From Adiantum capillus-veneris (taxonomy: Eukaryota; Streptophyta; Polypodiopsida; Polypodiales; Pteridaceae): DNA of 64,000 nucleotides. The notes under the pieces were generated by a model. That model ran no database searches and had not been told where the DNA came from. It saw nothing but the letters and a program-made list of their open reading frames with translations. The stretch covers positions 80,303,412 through 80,367,411 of the forward strand of contig CM043963.1 in NCBI GenBank assembly GCA_014529385.2. Reading direction: 5' to 3'. The translations under genes were made by a program, and so were the position numbers. Below are positions 58,926-64,000 of the stretch, in pieces (positions within the stretch are counted from its first letter, which is position 1; each line of letters opens with the position of its first letter).

Positions 58926-59114
58926 TATGTCAGGGATCCACATGTTAAAATCAGAAAGAAATCAGATAGCAGTTAGAAGGTGGATACTGCCCTGAAGCTG
59001 GAAGAGGAGAAAAAACATGCAAAAATGAAAGCTGAAAAGGATTTTGAGCATTATTTGTCCCAAAGTTCAAGGGTAAAGCAAGATGATTTGGAAGACATGA
59101 ATCTTGGTACATAA

Positions 59115-60660
59115 ATGGATCCAAAAATAGTCAGAGTGAGTGTGAATTTGGATCAGGAGTTCCGCAGTCAACTGCAAGTTTTATTGGCGGAATACAAGGA
59201 TGTTTTTGCATGGCATTACAGTGATCTGAAGGGATTTGATCCAGCATTTTGTGAGCATAAAATCAATCTCAAGACTGATGCAGTACCCATTATTCAGTAG
59301 CGGTATCGTTTGAATCCGACTTATGCGAAACAAGTGAAGGAGGAGATATATAAGCTACTTGCTGTGGGATTCATATATCCAGTTGACAAAGTGACATGGT
59401 TATCTCCTATTGTGGTTGTCCCGAAAAAGAATGGCAAGATCAGAGTTTGTGTAGATTGGAGAAAATTGAATGCTGCAACAATTACAGATCCTTTTTCGTT
59501 ACCTTACTGCGATACAATGTTGGATTCAGTGGCTGGACATGAGATGTATAGTTTTTTGGATGGCTTCAGTGGCTACAGGATGGCTTCAGTGGCTACAATC
59601 AGATCCGTATGGCGCCTGAAGACAGGGACAAGACAACATTTATTACTGAATGGGGAATTTTTGCTTATAATGTGATGGGATTTGGTTTGAAGAATGCTCC
59701 ACCTAGCTTTCAAAAGTGGGTCCAGGCTGTATTTGCACCCTTCTTGACAACTTTTATGAAGGTATTTCTGGATGGTTTCAGTGTTTTTGGCAAAAAAGAG
59801 GATCATTTGAAGCATTTGAGGCTTTTTTTGGAGAAATGTAGAGAAGCTTGTCTTTCTCTTAACCCTGAGAAATGTACATTTGTTGTTGGTTCTGGAATTC
59901 TTTTGGGACACATTGTTTCAAAAGAAGGGATAGCAATTGATCCCAGGAAGGTGGAAGTTATCCTGAAGGCACCAGTTCCTAAAAATTTGAAGCAGTTAAT
60001 GAGATTCTTGGGGCAAGTCAAGTGGCACAACCGATTTCTCAGGTATTTGGCTTATGTGTGTGTTCCTCTTACACAATTAACAAGGAAGGATGCAGTATTC
60101 AGTTGGGGTCCTGATCAAAAGAGAGCTTTTGAATTGTTGAAGAAGATGTTAGTGGTTGCTCCAATTTTGATATCTCCTGATTGGGAGAAGCCTTTTCATA
60201 TTTTTGTGGATTCAATCATATTGCTATTGGAGCAGTATTGATGCAGGAATCCAAAAAAGGTTGGTTTAGACCCGTGTATTATGCCAGCAGGGTGCTGTTA
60301 GATGCGGAACGGAATTATGCAGTTACAGAAAGAGAAGGCTTGGGCATGGTCTATGCTCTCAAAAAGTTTCGCCATTATTTGCTTGCAAACAAAGTTATGT
60401 TTCATGTGGATCATCAAGCTTTGATTTACTTGGTGAAGAAACCGTAGTTGTCGGGCAGACTTGCGAGATGGATTCTTTTACTTCAAGAATTTGATTACAG
60501 TGTGGTGCATACACCGGGAAAAGAACATGCCATTGTTGATTATCTGAGCAGAATTGAAAATGGAGAGTTGCCGAGTGAAATTGATGAGTTTCCAGATGCA
60601 GGACTGTTTCAGGCGACTGTTGGCTTCCTGACAGCGGACTGGTATGATAATATGCTGTAG
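59115..60660 (+). pseudogene. pol: Reverse transcriptase and RNase H of the Tat/Athila-like element
   Basis: The pre-RT block LLAEYKDVFAWHYSDLKGFD leads into RT: YRLNPTYAKQVKEEIYKLL, VTWLSPIVVVPKKNGKIRVC, VDWRKLNAATITDPF and a YSFLDGFSGY box. There a 20-bp tandem repeat at about 59563-59602 shifts the frame. It continues FITEWGIFAYNVMGFGLKNA. The catalytic box reads VFLDGFSVFG, so the second Asp of the YxDD-type motif is Gly. RNase H has a frame slip after FHIFVDS, then IGAVLMQESKKG, YAVTEREGLGMVYAL and HVDHQALIYLV. A TAG at 60445 and others interrupt. Confidence 0.88.
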
Positions 60661-60690
60661 TTTTTAACTGAAGGGTTATTTCCAGAAGAG

Positions 60691-62076
60691 ATGAGTTCTG
60701 AAAGAAGGCAAAAACTTGTGTTAAGAAGCAGACCATTCACAGTTATTGCAGGAGTGTTGTATAAACAAGGGATTGATCAGATACTTCGGAGATGTGTACA
60801 GAATCATGAAACAGCTGCAGTTATTGCAGAAGCTCATTTGGGGAATGCTGGAGGACATTTTTCTTCAAAATTGACTGCTAGAAAAGTTTTGCAAGCTGGA
60901 TTGTGGTGGCCGACTGTCTTCAGGGATTGTTATCATTATTGCAGGCAATGTTTGGTGTGCCAAAGAGATGGAAGACCTTTGGGGGCTGATCGGATGCCAT
61001 TGCAACCAGTGTTGGCTTTGGAACCATTTCAAAAATGGGGTTTAGATTTTATGGGACCCATTAATCCTCCTGCTCAGTTCACACAAAACAAATATATTTT
61101 GGTTGCTATAGATTATGCGACAAAGTGGGTGGAAGCTGTTGCTCTGAAGGATAATACAGCGGCGAGTGTGGCAAAGTCTTTGTACAAGAATATTATGACC
61201 AGGTTTGGATGCCCGATTGAATTGGTTTCTGATCAGGGAAAGCATTTTATCAACAAAGTAATCAAACAGTTGACTGAATTGCACCTCATTATCCATAAGA
61301 AGTCTACTGTCTACTATCCTCAAGCAAACGGACAAGCGGAGAGTACCAACAAAACCCTGATCAAGATTTTGAAGAAGATTGTTGAGGAGAACAGGACGGA
61401 TTGGGATACTAAATTGGATTCTGCATTATGGGCCTATTGTACTGCTTTTAAAGTGACAACAGGTCAGACACCTTTTAGGTTGGTGTACGGATTGGAGGCT
61501 ATTGTCTAGATGGAGTTTGTTGTGCAAAGTTTGAGAATAGCTATTGACCATAAGTTGTCAGATGAAGAGTCTTTGCCAAACAGATTGGAGGCACTTTTGA
61601 AGTTGGATGAAGATAGACTTTTGAGTGGTTACATGGCGGAGGCTGTGCAAAGACGTCGTCAAGCGTGGATACAGAGGAACATTAAATACAAAACTTTCAT
61701 AGAAAAGGATTGGGTGATGGTGTATAACAGCAAATTGGGTCTTCGACCAGGAAAACTTAAATTGAGATATGTTGGGCCCTATCAGATTGCACATGTGATT
61801 GGGCGGTCGACTTATATTTTGCAGGATGCAAACGGAACTCTGATCCCCAAACCTTTTAATGGATTCAGACTCAAACCATTTCAAGGTAATCCACCAAGCG
61901 ATGGTCAATTGAGTCAAATTGGGATTTTTTCAATAGATTGCCGACCTTCTATCATGATTAATACAAATGGGGGTGATTTGATTACTTCGACGTGTGAGAA
62001 AACTTTACACGCAACATCATTAACTTGTGCTTTGCGAGGAGAGGAGAAGGAAAGAAGTGAATCATTTTCACCATAG
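60691..62076 (+). pseudogene. pol: Integrase of the Tat/Athila-like element
   Basis: A 272-codon open stretch has the HHCC domain (AHLGNAGGHFSSK, CRQCLVCQRDG), the core with D in KWGLDFMGPI and D in LVSDQGKHF, and E in NGQAESTNK, all three catalytic residues visible. It ends GLEAIV at a TAG (61507-61509), then continues in frame MEFVVQSLRIAIDHKLSDEE, the GPF/Y-type KLRYVGPYQIAHVIG and FNGFRLKPFQ. Only the one stop at 61507 interrupts it, so it is the best preserved domain of the element. Confidence 0.9.
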
Positions 62077-62130
62077 GAGACCAAAACGCAGTCTGTCATT
62101 CGAAGTCAAGCTTTCTTTAACGCTACCGGA

Positions 62131-64000
62131 ATGCAAAAACGTACCAGCAACCGGTCTCGTAAGTCTACAAGTTCCTCTGGTGCAGATGTTCGCGCTGATG
62201 AGGATGTGGAGGTTTTTATGCAGTCACCGATTAGTAGACAGCAGGGAGAACACGTTACCATCGAGCATCAGTTCATTGATTTTAAGGTGGACATTCGGCA
62301 TTCGAAGGGCTTTCATGCACAATGGTTGCAATCAATCAATTTGCTGGAGTATGCAAGGTTGCCTTGGAGTAGGTGGAGGCACACGACAAAAGTTGGAATG
62401 CATGTAAGAAATCTTGTGGAGAACAATGGATTGGTTGGCTATGGAGTGTATTTATCTGCAGAGTTAGTGTCCAAAGTGTTTGGTTTGCAGCAAGGGGAAG
62501 AAAATCACGTTGACAGGGCATCAGAGCAGGTTATGGATAGAGAATTTGGCAAGTGTGAGGGCACAAGAGGATACTACTTGATCAAAAATGTGGATAACCC
62601 GGATAGAGCTTTGCAAATCAAATGGTTTCTGGAGAGATTTTTGCTGCTGGTCAAGTTGGAATATGTATCTAGGGAGAACTATGCGATTATATCTACGGCA
62701 GAGTAGGGCAGAAATTTTGGTTGGGCAAATATGTTGTATGACAGGTTACATTCGGAGGTTTTTTGCAAAGATAAGAGGAAGACTCAGAGGTCCACGAAGA
62801 TTGGTCCATTAATCACAACTATTTTCAGTTATGTCAGAAATAATGCAGTGCTAAGGAGTTTGTCAGAGGTGGATGTACAGTTGGATCATCTTTAGGGGGC
62901 TACTGCCAGTGTTCAGGCTACTGTCAGACACCCAGCAGGAAGTTCTGAAACAAGAAAGAAGAAAAGGGAGGACATTAAGGAGGATGATGCACAAGATAGG
63001 GTCAAACAAATTTATGATGACTTACTGGCTGCAGGTTATTCACATGAAGTTTGCAAGGATACACTAAATTTGCCACCATCAGGCTCCAAATCAGTGAAAA
63101 AGGTGCTTAGGATCAGAAAGAGAAAAGTTGCAGAAATGGCTTCAGAAGCAGATCAGGAACCAGTTGGACAATAGTCAGAGGGGTTTCAGACTGCTGATAG
63201 TAATTTTGAGGACATTCCTTATGCAAGATGCTTGGAATCTGTGAATCTGATTGGAGATTATGTTGGACAACAGAAAATTAACTCTAATATTTTGATTAGT
63301 GATAATCAAAGTTGAAGCAAGAAGTTGCATATTTGAAGTTTGAGATGAAAAATAAAACAGTGTTTGATCAGGAGGTGGATGCAATCAAGGCAAAGTTGAG
63401 ATCCACAGAGTCTGACTTGGAGTGTGCTCTCAAGCACATGAACTTCTACAGTGAACAGGTTCATAGAAGGGAGAGCAGTGCAAGGATATATAAAGAATGG
63501 ATGATGGAATGGGACACTATATTCCATCAACAACTTGAAGTGTTGTCCACTGTGAATGTGACATTGGAAGCAGAAAATAAAGTTTTACTTGACAGAGTTT
63601 CAGCATGCAAAGAGGTGGAAAAGAAGATTAAGGAGTGTGCAGAGGATGAGCTGGAAATTGAAGGTTATTTTATGTCAGGGACAGATGTTGACACCATGAA
63701 GATGGAGCTGCAGAAGCATTTGGAAACTATATGGGCTGAAATGAAGGAAAAACTGTTGGAGGTGTCTTCTAAGCCCTATAAAGAGTTTGCTGAAGAGGAA
63801 AACAAAGAGGAGTATATGCTACTGCAGACTCAGTATACTGATTTGCAAGAAAAATATAATCTGTTGTTGAAGAAACAGTTGGAAGCTGATCAGAGCACTG
63901 AAGATTTCAAAGTGCAAGACGATAAGGAGGAGCCCTGTGAGGAGATGGAGACAACCCCTGACAATAAAAATTTAAATGTTTTGTTTGCAGGGACTGAACA
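62131..64000 (+). pseudogene. Extra 3' ORF (ORF3) of the Tat/Athila-like element, coiled coil, partial
   Basis: It starts MQKRTSNRSRKSTSSSGADV, basic and Ser-rich. A globular block of about 150 residues follows (FIDFKVDIRHSKGFHAQWLQ; GLVGYGVYLSAELVSKVFGL; YYLIKNVDNPDRALQIKWFL). The frame crosses TAG stops at 62704, 62893 and 63172, continuing with LITTIFSYVRNNAVLRSLSE and KSVKKVLRIRKRKVAEMASE. A frame change near 63310 leads to about 230 residues with heptad-like Leu/Ile spacing (VFDQEVDAIKAKLRSTESDL; LQTQYTDLQEKYNLLLKKQL), a long coiled coil that is still open at the window edge. Tat/Athila elements often carry an extra ORF in this position, sometimes called env-like. I see no signal peptide or membrane segment, and I do not recognise this protein. 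Confidence 0.7.

Larger units (their letters stand above)
55242..64000 (+). mobile_element. Tat/Athila-like Ty3/gypsy element with an extra 3' ORF (right end off the window)
   Basis: It inserted into the protease of chromovirus 2b. Order: LTR, leader, N-terminal gag ORF, gag core with acidic and Lys-rich region, zinc knuckles, protease, RT, RNase H, integrase, then a long additional ORF. The RT box FMKVFLDGFSVFG and the integrase end GLEAIV...MEFVV...SLRI are typical of non-chromodomain plant Ty3/gypsy (Tat/Athila group). No chromodomain follows. More than a dozen stops or frameshifts make it defective. The 3' LTR should lie beyond 64000. Confidence 0.85.

Overview
The window looks like nuclear DNA from a large, repeat-rich vascular plant genome. 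A gymnosperm or similar lineage is my guess, but the sequence alone does not fix the taxon. The evidence is an intact plant-type 3-ketoacyl-CoA synthase gene, L1-type LINEs with an ORF1 zinc knuckle, a chromodomain-bearing Ty3/gypsy element, a second Ty3/gypsy lineage of Tat/Athila type, Ty1/copia pieces, splice-site-like signals and abundant microsatellites. There are no bacterial-style operons and no CRISPR. Almost everything except the KCS gene is mobile-element sequence in various states of decay.

Layout. 1-8.7 kb: three decayed LINE copies (two minus, one plus), a Ty1/copia RT scrap and a solo LTR inserted in the first LINE. 8.9-16 kb: a small gene island holding one intact intronless KCS gene (11143-12675). 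It is flanked by three short terminal-inverted-repeat elements (8911-9283, 9888-10325, 15608-15992), each carrying a tRNA-like pair of Pol III promoter boxes in the same relative position, and by a foldback repeat. 16.5-23.2 kb: a long minus-strand LINE (ORF1, endonuclease start, RT, zf-RVT) split by another solo LTR with a perfect 5-bp target duplication. 23.2-26.8 kb: AT-rich spacer with another TIR element.

26.8-35.5 kb: a nearly complete Ty3/gypsy chromovirus with two 1.55-1.60 kb LTRs, PBS, PPT and the target duplication ATAAT. Its gag and pol are broken. 35.5-44 kb: AT-rich sequence with an unrecognised two-exon coding region (39220-40209), a Ulp1-like exon (minus) and a divergent histone H3-like reading frame with one in-frame stop (42040-42480, minus), plus several tandem duplications. 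44-46 kb: two Ty1/copia fragments in opposite orientation. 46-49.7 kb: the 5' half (gag and protease) of a minus-strand Ty3/gypsy element with four zinc knuckles. 51.1-55.2 kb: a second chromovirus locus arranged integrase end - LTR - gag/protease. It is interrupted at 55242 by a Tat/Athila-like element (LTR, gag, protease, RT/RNase H, integrase) whose extra ORF downstream of integrase, with a long coiled coil, runs off the window.

Best candidates for something undescribed: (1) the TIR elements with embedded tRNA-like Pol III promoters, (2) the divergent H3-like frame beside a Ulp1-like exon, (3) the extra coiled-coil ORF of the Tat/Athila-like element. The KCS enzyme is the only protein here that I expect to be made and functional.
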